Part shown: piece by piece, positions 55,746-64,000 of the stretch
Position numbering within the stretch: the first letter of the stretch is position 1
Layout: each line of letters starts with the position of its first letter
DNA from: Stigmatella ashevillena
Lineage (GTDB): Bacteria; Myxococcota; Myxococcia; Myxococcales; Myxococcaceae
Assembly (NCBI RefSeq): GCF_028368975.1
Contig: NZ_JAQNDM010000002.1
Span: forward strand, 8,240,425 to 8,304,424
DNA length: 64,000 nt
Reading direction: 5' to 3'
The notes under the pieces: generated by a model
What the model was told of the DNA's origin: nothing
The model's input: only the letters and a program-made list of their open reading frames with translations
The model's database searches: none
Position numbers and translations under genes: made by a program

Positions 55746-56933
55746 TCAGACGTAGAGCTGCTCGACGGCCTGGAGCTTCAGGAGTTGGCGGGCCATGTGC
55801 TGCACCTGCTCCACTTCGAAGTTGCCCAGGTTCTTGCGGCCCATGGTCTTCAGGTCCGTGGAGGCATTCAGGAGGATCTGCCGCACCTGCTTGTTGGTCA
55901 GGCGGGGATTGAGGCGGCGCATGTGGGCCACGAGCGTTCCGAGCTGGGCCACGGTCAGCCCGGCGATCATGACCTGGGTGTCCGAGCCCTCATCGGGGTT
56001 GAGCCCCACGGCCAGCAGCAGCGGGTCCACCAGCAGCGAGCGAGAGAAGCTCTCCTCGTGGCCCATCTTCAGCTGGGCCAGCTCGGTCATCATGGGGCCT
56101 GTGTCGTGGCCCGGCACGATGGGCAGCACGCCCACCTTGTCGTAGGCCTGGAGCACTTGCTCGTACTGGGCCCGGGTCTCGCGGCCCGGCCGGCTGGCCT
56201 GATAGTCCACGAAGGACTGGTGGACGATGCCCATCAGCTCCTTGAGCAGGGTGGCGTCGTCCGCCGCCGGGGAGACACCCAACGTTTGAGCCATGCGCTC
56301 CCGGCGTGCGGGGACGGAGCTTGGCTCCTTCCAGAGTTCGTAGGTGATGGCGCTCTCGCTGAGCACCAAGGTCAGGTTGACGACGCCCAGGCGGCCCGGG
56401 CTCTTCAGGAACTTGGTCAGTCGGCCCAGGACGTCCAGCATGCCTGCCTGGATGCGCTGAGCCAGGGCTGCCTGGAGCTTCGCGCGGCCTTCCAGGGCTT
56501 GGCGCGCGGTGTTGGAGCGCTCGCGATCCTCGGCTTTCTTCTCCCGGGGCAGCTCGGGCGCGACCGCGGAAGCGCTCTCTCGGGCTGGAGTCCCCTGGGG
56601 GTGGGCCTTGGAGTGGGTGGACTCGCCCTGGAGGAGATCAAACCGGCCCCGGCCCTGGGGCTCGCGCTTGTCGGGCAGGCCTGCGGAGCCTCCTGCTTGT
56701 GCCCCCACCGCGCCCCCAGACTCCATTCCATCCTGATTCTGGAGGCCCTTGGCGCCCGCGCCCTTGCTGCCGCCTGCGGACTTCGAGGAGGCAGCCCCAG
56801 GAGAAGAGGAGGACTTCCCCGTTCCGGGTTTCGCGGGCTCCTTGCGAACCTCCTCCTTGGCGGGCCCCCGCGCGGGCGTCCCCGTCGTCCTCGCGATGAT
56901 TGCCGCCTGTGCCTGTGCTGACCGGACGCTCAT
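55746..56933 (-). CDS. Hypothetical protein with disordered N-terminus and helical C-terminal domain
   Basis: 395 residues, not recognised. Residues 1-130 are low complexity (Ala, Gly, Ser, Lys, Pro) and probably disordered, with no signal peptide. Residues ~140-395 form a helical domain (RQALEGRAKLQAALAQRIQA, LTVAQLGTLVAHMRRLNPRL, NKQVRQILLNASTDLKTMGR). The layout, a flexible basic N-terminus and a helical body, is seen in secreted effectors and scaffold proteins, but nothing here decides between these. It is flanked by gaps of 254 and 189 bases, so it is probably its own unit. Confidence 0.7.
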   Translation of the reverse strand: MSVRSAQAQAAIIARTTGTPARGPAKEEVRKEPAKPGTGKSSSSPGAASSKSAGGSKGAGAKGLQNQDGMESGGAVGAQAGGSAGLPDKREPQGRGRFDLLQGESTHSKAHPQGTPARESASAVAPELPREKKAEDRERSNTARQALEGRAKLQAALAQRIQAGMLDVLGRLTKFLKSPGRLGVVNLTLVLSESAITYELWKEPSSVPARRERMAQTLGVSPAADDATLLKELMGIVHQSFVDYQASRPGRETRAQYEQVLQAYDKVGVLPIVPGHDTGPMMTELAQLKMGHEESFSRSLLVDPLLLAVGLNPDEGSDTQVMIAGLTVAQLGTLVAHMRRLNPRLTNKQVRQILLNASTDLKTMGRKNLGNFEVEQVQHMARQLLKLQAVEQLYV

Positions 56934-57122
56934 GATCGATGGCCTCGGGGGGAGGTGCTGTGCCCAAAAGCGTACTGCAATAGGTATTCCAGAGCGAACA
57001 GCGGGAGCCGATGCCGCTCAGACTGAAAGAATCCGGAATGAGCGGTACTGTATTGCGTTAGCGGAAGTGCCACAAGGCTTGCTGTCGCCGACGGCCTCCG
57101 GGGCCCAGGGGTCCCCTTCCGT

Positions 57123-58382
57123 TTACGAACGCTCGGTGACGTCGAACGTCACCCCCGCCTTGCGCAGGCGCTCGACGAGCTTGAGCCCCATGCTGGAGGC
57201 GGGGGTCAGGACTCCGCCCTCGCCCGCAGGTTCGTCGAAGGCCAGGCACAGGGCTGCTTGGGAGAGCATCCGGGACGTCGCCGCATAGCCCGGGTCTCCC
57301 TTCGCGGCCACCTTGCCCTCCAGGCGGATGGGACGGCCGTCCTTCGGCGACGTGCCTTCTCCGAGGAGCCGCACCTCGAAGAGGCCTTTTTCACGCGTTT
57401 CGGCCGAGGGGCCCTCGCCGGGGCCCGGCAGGACGCGCTGCTCGAGCAGGCGCCGCACGGGGGGAACACTTGCCGCCGCCATGAAGGCGCCCATCCCCGC
57501 GGTCAGGCTCGCGGCGGTCAGCAGTCCCTTCACGCCCGGGGCGAAGCTCGAGGCCTCCGAGTAGAGAAAGTCTCGTCCCCAGGGATGGCCGAGCAGGGCA
57601 TTGGAGCGGCGCACCACGCGCGTGTTCACAGGAGCCATGAAGAAGGGGGCGGTCCACTTCTTGAGTTCCGGGCTGTAGCGCACCCCCATCTGGTCCCGTT
57701 CCTCGCGGTTGCCGCGCCGGGGCTCGGGGTCGAGCGCGTGGGGATTGCCCAGCACCCGGCGGATGGAGGGATCCGCCGACATCTCGTCCATGGCCTGCAC
57801 CATGCTGGCCAGCGTCCCGCCGCTGATGCCGCCCCGCATGCGCGTCACGTAGAAGTTCACGCGGTGGCAGTGCGTGCCGTGGTGCTCCTTCATGTACTCC
57901 TGAAGCACGAGCACGCCCAGGTCCGAAGGGATGGAGTCGAAGCCGCACGTGTGGACGATGCGCGCGCCGCTCTTCCGGGCCTGCTCGTGGTGGGTGTCAA
58001 TCGTCCGGCGCATCCACTGCACCTCGCCGGTCAGGTCGCAATAGTCCGTTCCATTGCGCACGCACGCCGCCACCAGCTCGTCCCCGTACCGGGCATAGGG
58101 GCCCACCGTGGAGATGACCACGCGCGTGCGGGCCACCATCGCGTCCAGCGAGGCTGCGTTCCGGGCGTCCGCGAGGACGATGGGGAGGTTGGCGCTGGAG
58201 GCGTTGAGGGCCGCCAAGCTCGAGCGGACCTGCTCGAGCCGGTTGCGGTCCCGCCCGGCGAGCGCCCAGGTGGCTCCGTGGGTGTCCTGGGTCTTGGAGA
58301 GGTATTCGGCGACGAGGCGGCCGGTGAACCCGGTGGCGCCCCAGAGGACGATGTCGAACTCGGTTTTCGAGGATTTGGGCAT
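57123..58382 (-). CDS. Saccharopine dehydrogenase-like / trans-acting enoyl reductase family protein
   Basis: 419 residues. The N-terminal Rossmann fold shows DIVLWGATGFTGRLVAEYLS, then LAGRDRNRLEQVR and VISTVGPYARYGDELVAACV. The family signature DYCDLTGEVQWMRRTID and GFDSIPSDLGVLVLQEYM follow, as in mycobacterial Rv2449c/Rv2953-like reductases. A hydrophobic region around GLLTAASLTAGMGAFMAA may contact membrane or lipid. Probably reduces a lipid or polyketide intermediate; the substrate is unknown. It is divergent from the NUDIX gene. Confidence 0.87.
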   Translation of the reverse strand: MPKSSKTEFDIVLWGATGFTGRLVAEYLSKTQDTHGATWALAGRDRNRLEQVRSSLAALNASSANLPIVLADARNAASLDAMVARTRVVISTVGPYARYGDELVAACVRNGTDYCDLTGEVQWMRRTIDTHHEQARKSGARIVHTCGFDSIPSDLGVLVLQEYMKEHHGTHCHRVNFYVTRMRGGISGGTLASMVQAMDEMSADPSIRRVLGNPHALDPEPRRGNREERDQMGVRYSPELKKWTAPFFMAPVNTRVVRRSNALLGHPWGRDFLYSEASSFAPGVKGLLTAASLTAGMGAFMAAASVPPVRRLLEQRVLPGPGEGPSAETREKGLFEVRLLGEGTSPKDGRPIRLEGKVAAKGDPGYAATSRMLSQAALCLAFDEPAGEGGVLTPASSMGLKLVERLRKAGVTFDVTERS

Positions 58383-58514
58383 GGGCAGGCAGCGGTTTGC
58401 CCGGATGTGATTCTGGGGTCAATCATCATCGAATAGCTGCTATTCATTCCTGACCATATGCAGCGCAGGGCAGAGGGCCGATCCTTGCCAGACGCTTGCT
58501 GATGGAGACCCCAC

Positions 58515-59105
58515 ATGGCTGAAGCCGAGATTCGCATCCAATCCGTTCAGGTTCTCTCGGACGATTGGGCCATTCTGAAGAAGACCGTGCTCGATTACCG
58601 GCGCCGCGATGGGACATGGCAGACGTTGGTGCGGCAGACCTATGACCGGGGCAATGGCGCGGCCGTTCTTCCCTACGACGCGCAGCGGGGCACGGTGCTG
58701 CTCATCCGTCAGTTTCGCTATCCGGCCTATGTGAATGGCCACCGGGAGCCGCTCATCGAGGTCTGCGCGGGCCTGCTCGACAAGGACGACCCGGAGACAT
58801 GCATCTGCCGCGAGGCGGAGGAGGAGACGGGTTATCGCATCCGCAATGCGCGGCGCGTCTTCGATGTCTTCATGAGCCCCGGCAGCGTGACGGAGCGCCT
58901 GGCGTTCTTCCTGGCGGATTACGCTCCAGGGGATCGGATCAACGCAGGGGGTGGCGACCAGACCGAAGGTGAGGACATCGAGGTGCTCGAGGTCCCTCTC
59001 GAGGAGGCCCTCGCGATGATCGAGGCGGGTGCCATCATCGATGGAAAGACCATCATGCTCATCCAGCATCTGGCACTGGCGAGGTTCAGGTCGCGTTCCC
59101 GATGA
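58515..59105 (+). CDS. nudK: NUDIX hydrolase (GDP-mannose pyrophosphatase NudK-like)
   Basis: 196 residues. A complete Nudix box spans about residues 86-108 (GLLDKDDPETCICREAEEET). The upstream FRYPAYVNG and LIEVCAG and the downstream MSPGSVTERLAFFLADY match the NudK/ADP-ribose pyrophosphatase subgroup, which cleaves nucleoside diphosphate sugars. It overlaps the LysR gene by four bases (ATGA). Confidence 0.87.
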   Translation: MAEAEIRIQSVQVLSDDWAILKKTVLDYRRRDGTWQTLVRQTYDRGNGAAVLPYDAQRGTVLLIRQFRYPAYVNGHREPLIEVCAGLLDKDDPETCICREAEEETGYRIRNARRVFDVFMSPGSVTERLAFFLADYAPGDRINAGGGDQTEGEDIEVLEVPLEEALAMIEAGAIIDGKTIMLIQHLALARFRSRSR

Positions 59106-60034
59106 GCTGGCACATCTCCCATTGGGACGATCTGCGCATCTTCATGGCGGTGGCGGAGACGGGCTCGCTCAGTGCGGCGGCCCGGCACCTCCGGTTGAGC
59201 CAGCCCACGGTGGGGCGCAGGCTCCGTGCATTGGAGAAGGGCGCGGGTTTGCGTCTTTTCGACCGGGTGTCGAACCGGCTCGAGCTGACCGAGGCTGGAC
59301 GGGAAGTGGAGCGGGTGGCGGCGCCCATGCGGTCGGCCGCCGATGCGGTCGAGCGGCGCCTCGGGGGACTCAAGGCGGGGGAGCGCGAGCCTGTCCGGAT
59401 CACCGCCACGGGCTCGGTGGCCTTCTTTCTGACCCGGTTCTTGCCGGAGTTGATGGAGGAGACGGAAGGCATTCCGATCGCACTCTCGTCCTCGAAGGAA
59501 CCGCTCAACCTTGCCCGCCGCGAGGCGGATGTGGCCCTGCGGATGAGCCGGTTGCCGGTGGACGGTGATCTGGTCTCACGCAAGCTCGCGAAGCTGCGCT
59601 TCTCCATTTATGGACCTGCGAAAACGCCTGCTCGCATGTCCATCATCGGCTTGCCGAAGACGGAGCGGAGACCCTCCCAGTCCGGATTTCTCGACGACTG
59701 GGCTGCCGGGCGTCCGATTCTCCTGAGGCTCTCGGATGTCTTCCTACGCTACCAGGCGGTGCGCTTCGGGAGAGGCGTCTCGCTGCTGCCTTGCTGGCTG
59801 GGCGATGGCGATCCGGAACTTGTCCGCTTGATACCTCCTCCGCCAGAGCTGGCGGAGGAGGTGTATTGCCTCTATCACGGCGACAACCGCGGCTTCGCTC
59901 CCGTGGTGAGCGTCTGCCAGGCGCTGGGGGAGATCTTCAAGCGGCACGCGAGTCTCCTGGCGGGGGAAGGCCATGAGGCAAGACGCCGCCCCAAGACAAG
60001 CCCTGATGCTGGTCGTCCGAAAACGCGGACTTGA
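59102..60034 (+). CDS. LysR-family transcriptional regulator
   Basis: 310 residues. The N-terminal winged helix-turn-helix is typical (DDLRIFMAVAETGSLSAAAR, LSQPTVGRRLRALEK, FDRVSNRLELTEAG), followed by the effector domain. It is translationally coupled to the NUDIX gene, an unusual arrangement for LysR, which are more often divergent from their targets. The effector is unknown. Confidence 0.9.
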   Translation: MSWHISHWDDLRIFMAVAETGSLSAAARHLRLSQPTVGRRLRALEKGAGLRLFDRVSNRLELTEAGREVERVAAPMRSAADAVERRLGGLKAGEREPVRITATGSVAFFLTRFLPELMEETEGIPIALSSSKEPLNLARREADVALRMSRLPVDGDLVSRKLAKLRFSIYGPAKTPARMSIIGLPKTERRPSQSGFLDDWAAGRPILLRLSDVFLRYQAVRFGRGVSLLPCWLGDGDPELVRLIPPPPELAEEVYCLYHGDNRGFAPVVSVCQALGEIFKRHASLLAGEGHEARRRPKTSPDAGRPKTRT

Positions 60035-60178
60035 GGAGGCAAGGTAGGTAGGAGAACAGCCAACCTGATGGGTTGTCAGCTTTTGTCCTCTGGGGTAGGT
60101 GCCATGGCCCTTCACAGGGCACATGGTTGAAGTGCCGGGCGGTACTCCGCTGGCGTAAACCCAATGAGGAGAACGAAC

Positions 60179-60445
60179 ATGGCTCAGAATCAGGATGGTT
60201 CGAATCGTGGTTTTGCCGCGATGGACGAAGAGAAGCAGCGTGAAATCGCGAGCAAGGGTGGGGAGAGCGTGCCTGCCGAGAAGCGGAGCTTCTCGCAGGA
60301 CCCAGAGCTCGCCCGTGAGGCGGGCCGCAAGGGCGGGGAGAGCGTGCCTGCCGAGAAGCGGAGCTTCTCGCAGGACCCAGAGCTCGCCCGTGAGGCGGGC
60401 CGCAAGGGCGGGGAGAACAGTGGTGGAGGTCAATCGCAGGAATAA
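60179..60445 (+). CDS. KGG-repeat stress-induced small protein
   Basis: 88 residues from the ATG at 60179 (GAGGAGAA upstream). Hydrophilic and rich in Gly, Glu, Lys and Ser, it carries KGG motifs (EIASKGGESVPAEKRSFSQD and repeats). Such small KGG/con-10-like proteins are linked to stress, sporulation or conidiation and are thought to be disordered. The middle consists of two exact 25-residue copies. It probably has its own promoter in the 144-base gap upstream. Confidence 0.85.
   Translation: MAQNQDGSNRGFAAMDEEKQREIASKGGESVPAEKRSFSQDPELAREAGRKGGESVPAEKRSFSQDPELAREAGRKGGENSGGGQSQE
60260..60409 (+). repeat. Exact 75-bp tandem duplication inside the KGG gene
   Basis: 60260-60334 and 60335-60409 are identical at every base and encode 25 residues each. 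Each unit contains GAGAAGC-GGA-GCTTCTC, a perfect 7-bp stem. Identity at synonymous positions points to a recent event. Confidence 0.9.
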
Positions 60446-60552
60446 TCCATGCCTGCGATTTTGAACTGGAGTGAACCGGACGGGAGGACTGCTCCTCCTC
60501 TCCGGGCTCCCAGAAGAGAGCAGGTGCACCGAGGCCTCTGCTGCCAAGCGAC

Positions 60553-60600
60553 TTGACTTCGTGGACTGCGAAAAACATATTATATTCGTAATCCAAGGAG
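60553..60600 (+). promoter_or_regulatory. Probable promoter and ribosome-binding site of the thiolase gene
   Basis: TTGACT (60553) and CATATT (60576) are spaced by 17 bases in a strikingly AT-rich stretch (ACATATTATATTCGTAAT). AAGGAG ends five bases before the ATG. The palindromic ATTA-N6-TAAT in this stretch could be an operator for the TetR regulator at the end of the operon. Confidence 0.45.
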
Positions 60601-60605
60601 CCCCC

Positions 60606-61841
<1,236 letters not shown>

Positions 61842-61873
61842 GTCGGGCGTCTCCCGGCGTCACGAGGTTCGCC

Positions 61874-62623
61874 ATGAAGGAAGATTCCGTCATCGTCCTG
61901 CTGCACGGGTCGGCCAACGGCTCGTACTCCTGGGGCCGTGTTCGCAACGCCCTCACCTCCGCGGGCAAGACCGTCTTCGCCCCTGACATGCTGGGCTATG
62001 GCCCGTCACGGCCGCCCGGGCCTGCCTATGGCATCGAGGAGGAAGTCGCTCACCTGAAGCAGGTCCTCGAGGGGCAGGGCATCGGACGCTTTCACCTCGT
62101 CACCCATTCCCTCGGCTCGATGTTCGGTCTTCACCTGCGGCGGGCGTTGGGCGAGCGGGTGACGCGGTTGACGCTGATCGACCCGGTGGTGGTGAGTGTG
62201 CTGCGTGAGCAGGGGGAGGAGGCCGGCTACGCGGAGATGGAATCGCAGTACCAAGCCTTCATGGGCGAGGCCGAGCCTGCCTCGGCGGCGCGGTTTTTCG
62301 TCGAGCACTGGAGCGGCCGCGGCACCTGGAATGCCATGGGGGACCGGGCGCGGGCGGTGATTGTGTCCCTGGTGCCGAAGCTGCGGCTCGAGATGCAGGT
62401 CACCCGGGCGGACCCCACGGGCCTCGCCTTCTTCGCGGAGGCGCCGCCTCCGGCGGAGATTCTCATTGGGGAGAAGACGCTGGTGGCGCCGCAGGCCACC
62501 GCCCGGCAGCTTGCCCGGGTCTTTCACGCAGCGCCCGTCGTCGTTCCCGGGGCCGCCCATATGATTCCGTTGACGCACCCGGAGGCGGTGGTTGGCGCGG
62601 TGCTGAGCAAGGGTACGCCATGA
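61874..62623 (+). CDS. Alpha/beta hydrolase
   Basis: 249 residues from the ATG at 61874. The start LLHGSANGSYSWGRVRNALT gives the oxyanion region, the nucleophile is in VTHSLGSMFGLHL, and the closing His is in PGAAHMIPLTHPE. It lies 32 bases after the thiolase and overlaps the TetR gene (ATGA), so all three are one unit. Substrate unknown; the context suggests a CoA- or ester-linked lipid. Confidence 0.87.
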   Translation: MKEDSVIVLLHGSANGSYSWGRVRNALTSAGKTVFAPDMLGYGPSRPPGPAYGIEEEVAHLKQVLEGQGIGRFHLVTHSLGSMFGLHLRRALGERVTRLTLIDPVVVSVLREQGEEAGYAEMESQYQAFMGEAEPASAARFFVEHWSGRGTWNAMGDRARAVIVSLVPKLRLEMQVTRADPTGLAFFAEAPPPAEILIGEKTLVAPQATARQLARVFHAAPVVVPGAAHMIPLTHPEAVVGAVLSKGTP

Positions 62624-63198
62624 ACCAGAAGACGGAGCAGAAGCAGAAGTCTCGAGAAGCCATTCTCGCCTCGGCCGCCACGCTCCTGAGGGAGCGCGGC
62701 ATCACGGCCAGTTCGGTCAGTGATGTCATGAAAGGCGCTGGCCTCACCGTCGGGGGCTTCTACAACCATTTCGATTCGAAAGAGGCGCTCTTCGCCGAGA
62801 CCATCCGCAGTTCGGCGAGCACCTTGTGGAACAAGCTGCTGGCGAGCGCGAAGGGGGATTCTCCCCGGGAGCGCGTGGGGAGCGTGCTGAGCCGCTACCT
62901 CTCTCGCGTGCATCGCGACCAGGCGGATCCGGGGTGTCTGCTGCCCAACACGGTCCCTGAAGCATCCCGGGAAGGTGAGCCATACCTCAGTGCGCTGGAA
63001 GCGGAGCTGACCGGCTTCGTGGACTCGTTGGGCGCGATGTTGGGAGAGGATGTCGGCCGTCGGGAGAAGGCGCTCGGGCTGATTGCGTTGATGTACGGCG
63101 CGCTCTCGTTGGCCCGCGCCGTCCGGGGCACTTCGCTCAGCGATGATGTTTTGCAGGCGGCGAAGAAGCTGGGGGAGCGGGCGCTCGCTGCGGATTGA
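62620..63198 (+). CDS. TetR-family transcriptional regulator
   Basis: 192 residues. The N-terminal HTH is clear: SREAILASAATLLRERGITA, SVSDVMKGAGLTVGGFYNHF, DSKEALFAETI. The C-terminal domain has two Cys-containing helices near RDQADPGCLLPNTVPEAS, as in AcrR/NemR-like repressors. It is coupled to the hydrolase gene; the likely target is the operon promoter near 60553. Confidence 0.9.
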   Translation: MNQKTEQKQKSREAILASAATLLRERGITASSVSDVMKGAGLTVGGFYNHFDSKEALFAETIRSSASTLWNKLLASAKGDSPRERVGSVLSRYLSRVHRDQADPGCLLPNTVPEASREGEPYLSALEAELTGFVDSLGAMLGEDVGRREKALGLIALMYGALSLARAVRGTSLSDDVLQAAKKLGERALAAD

Positions 63199-63246
63199 AA
63201 GAACGTCTAAGGTCGCCCACTCCCGGCAACTTTCAAGGAGTGGGTG

Positions 63247-64000
63247 ATGGGAATCCTTCAAGCAATGGGGCTGGAAATCGCGGGCCTGGGCGTCGGCCTC
63301 TTCGCCGGAGCGGTGGGCTGGTTCGTGGTGCGGTGTGTCCTCACGGGTTTCTTCAGCGTGGACCAGAGCGAACGGGCGGTGAAGGTCCGGTTCGGGCGCG
63401 CCGTGAGGCTGGCGGGGGAGCCCACGACGAAGGCCGGTCCGGTCAGCGAGGGGCTCGTGCGCGCGGACGAGGACCGCTACGTCTATCCGCAAGTGGAGGT
63501 CATTCCCCCGGGGGGGCCGTACTTCAAATGGCCCTGGGAGCGGGTGGTCAAGGTCTCGGTGGCCACCCAGACGCTCAACATGGCCTATGACCCCGAGTCG
63601 CACGATGCCAACGAGGGCGGCACGGTGCTGGAGGCGGTCACGAAGGACCAGCTCAATACCGGGCTCACCGGGCAGCTGCGTTACCGCGTCTCGGAGCAAA
63701 ACCTCTACGCCTACTTGTTCGCCGTGAAGAACCCCATCGCGCATGTGATGGGCTATTTCATCTCCATCCTGCGCGAGCGCATCGCCAGCTTCGAAGCGCC
63801 CCCGCCGCCCGTGGTCGAGGGCACGGTGCAGGCGGTCGAGGCGACGGCCGTTTCCGGCGTCTCCATCAATGATCTGCGCAAGAACATGCGCGACCTCAAC
63901 GAGCACATGGACCGTGAGAGCCGGGGCAGCCTGTCGCGCTATGGCATTGTCCTGGATGCCTCGCTCATCACCGGAATCGATCCGCCTCCGGAGGTGGACT
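63247..64000 (+). CDS. SPFH/band-7 (prohibitin-like) membrane protein, partial
   Basis: About 251 residues are visible before the window ends. An N-terminal membrane helix (GLEIAGLGVGLFAGAVGWFV) is followed by the band-7 start VLTGFFSVDQSERAVKVRFG and SVATQTLNMAYDPES. It differs from the 44877 SPFH protein, which has no such helix. Such proteins form membrane rings that guard proteases or organise domains. Confidence 0.83.
   Translation, partial: MGILQAMGLEIAGLGVGLFAGAVGWFVVRCVLTGFFSVDQSERAVKVRFGRAVRLAGEPTTKAGPVSEGLVRADEDRYVYPQVEVIPPGGPYFKWPWERVVKVSVATQTLNMAYDPESHDANEGGTVLEAVTKDQLNTGLTGQLRYRVSEQNLYAYLFAVKNPIAHVMGYFISILRERIASFEAPPPPVVEGTVQAVEATAVSGVSINDLRKNMRDLNEHMDRESRGSLSRYGIVLDASLITGIDPPPEVD

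Noticed and set aside
60260-60409. CRISPR-like direct repeats
   Set aside because: The two units abut with no spacer and are in frame in a gene.
60190-60464. Repeat-rich frames opposite and offset to the KGG gene
   Set aside because: They only mirror the tandem DNA duplication; the KGG frame matches a known small family.

Overview
The window looks like a myxobacterial chromosome (suborder Cystobacterineae, a Stigmatella/Archangium/Cystobacter/Myxococcus-like organism). GC content is very high. There is an unusually dense set of outer-membrane-type lipoproteins, including large ones with thrombospondin type 3 (TSP3) calcium repeats. One protein has a C-terminal Arg-rich anchor of the MYXO-CTERM kind, one gene is a eukaryotic-like Ser/Thr kinase, and there are remnants of the lipoprotein toxin/immunity modules (Sit type) known from Myxococcus. 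The genus is inference; no rRNA or tRNA gene is present.

Layout. 1-3786 (minus): a translationally coupled pair, a trypsin-like protease/ATPase and an ATPase/transmembrane/WD40 protein that runs off the left edge; this resembles bacterial conflict or nonself-recognition systems. 3794-5002: a membrane acyltransferase. 5158-14434 (plus): a five-gene surface cluster made of three paralogous vWA+TSP3 lipoproteins, one TSP3/C-terminal-anchor protein and one large lipoprotein with repeated beta-sandwich domains. 14480-15461: two small divergent lipoproteins. 15504-21281: xylulokinase and a set of single hydrolases, plus a possible caspase-fold protein. 21366-28025 (minus): a complete polyol (mannitol/sorbitol-type) import and catabolism operon, from substrate-binding protein through two permeases and the ATPase to polyol dehydrogenase and fructokinase.

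28299-31530 is a decayed accessory island: two lipoprotein toxin genes broken by deletions, stops and frameshifts, each next to an intact candidate immunity gene. They are separated by an internally deleted transposase, and a third toxin fragment follows. 31558-33851: a GMC flavoprotein with a Tat-exported partner subunit. 33941-37251: two lipoproteins and a Ser/Thr kinase. 37285-41168: a three-subunit molybdenum aldehyde dehydrogenase of the PaoABC type. 41332-46298: a methyltransferase, a frameshifted small gene, an M48 protease and an SPFH/band-7 protein.

46388-52406 is a compact block of three alpha/beta hydrolases around a FixL/FixJ-like sensor kinase and two response regulators. Near-identical palindromes lie upstream of two hydrolase genes and a weaker copy lies at the DNA-binding regulator start, which suggests one small regulon. 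52489-58382 (minus): a fatty acid hydroxylase, an M3 peptidase lipoprotein, an unknown protein and a saccharopine-dehydrogenase-like reductase. 58515-64000 (plus): a NUDIX hydrolase with a LysR regulator, a KGG stress protein with an exact tandem duplication, a thiolase/hydrolase/TetR group and the start of a second SPFH protein.

No gene-free stretch exceeds about 300 bases. The largest gaps (28026-28298, 55492-55745, 56934-57122) show no gene that I can support.
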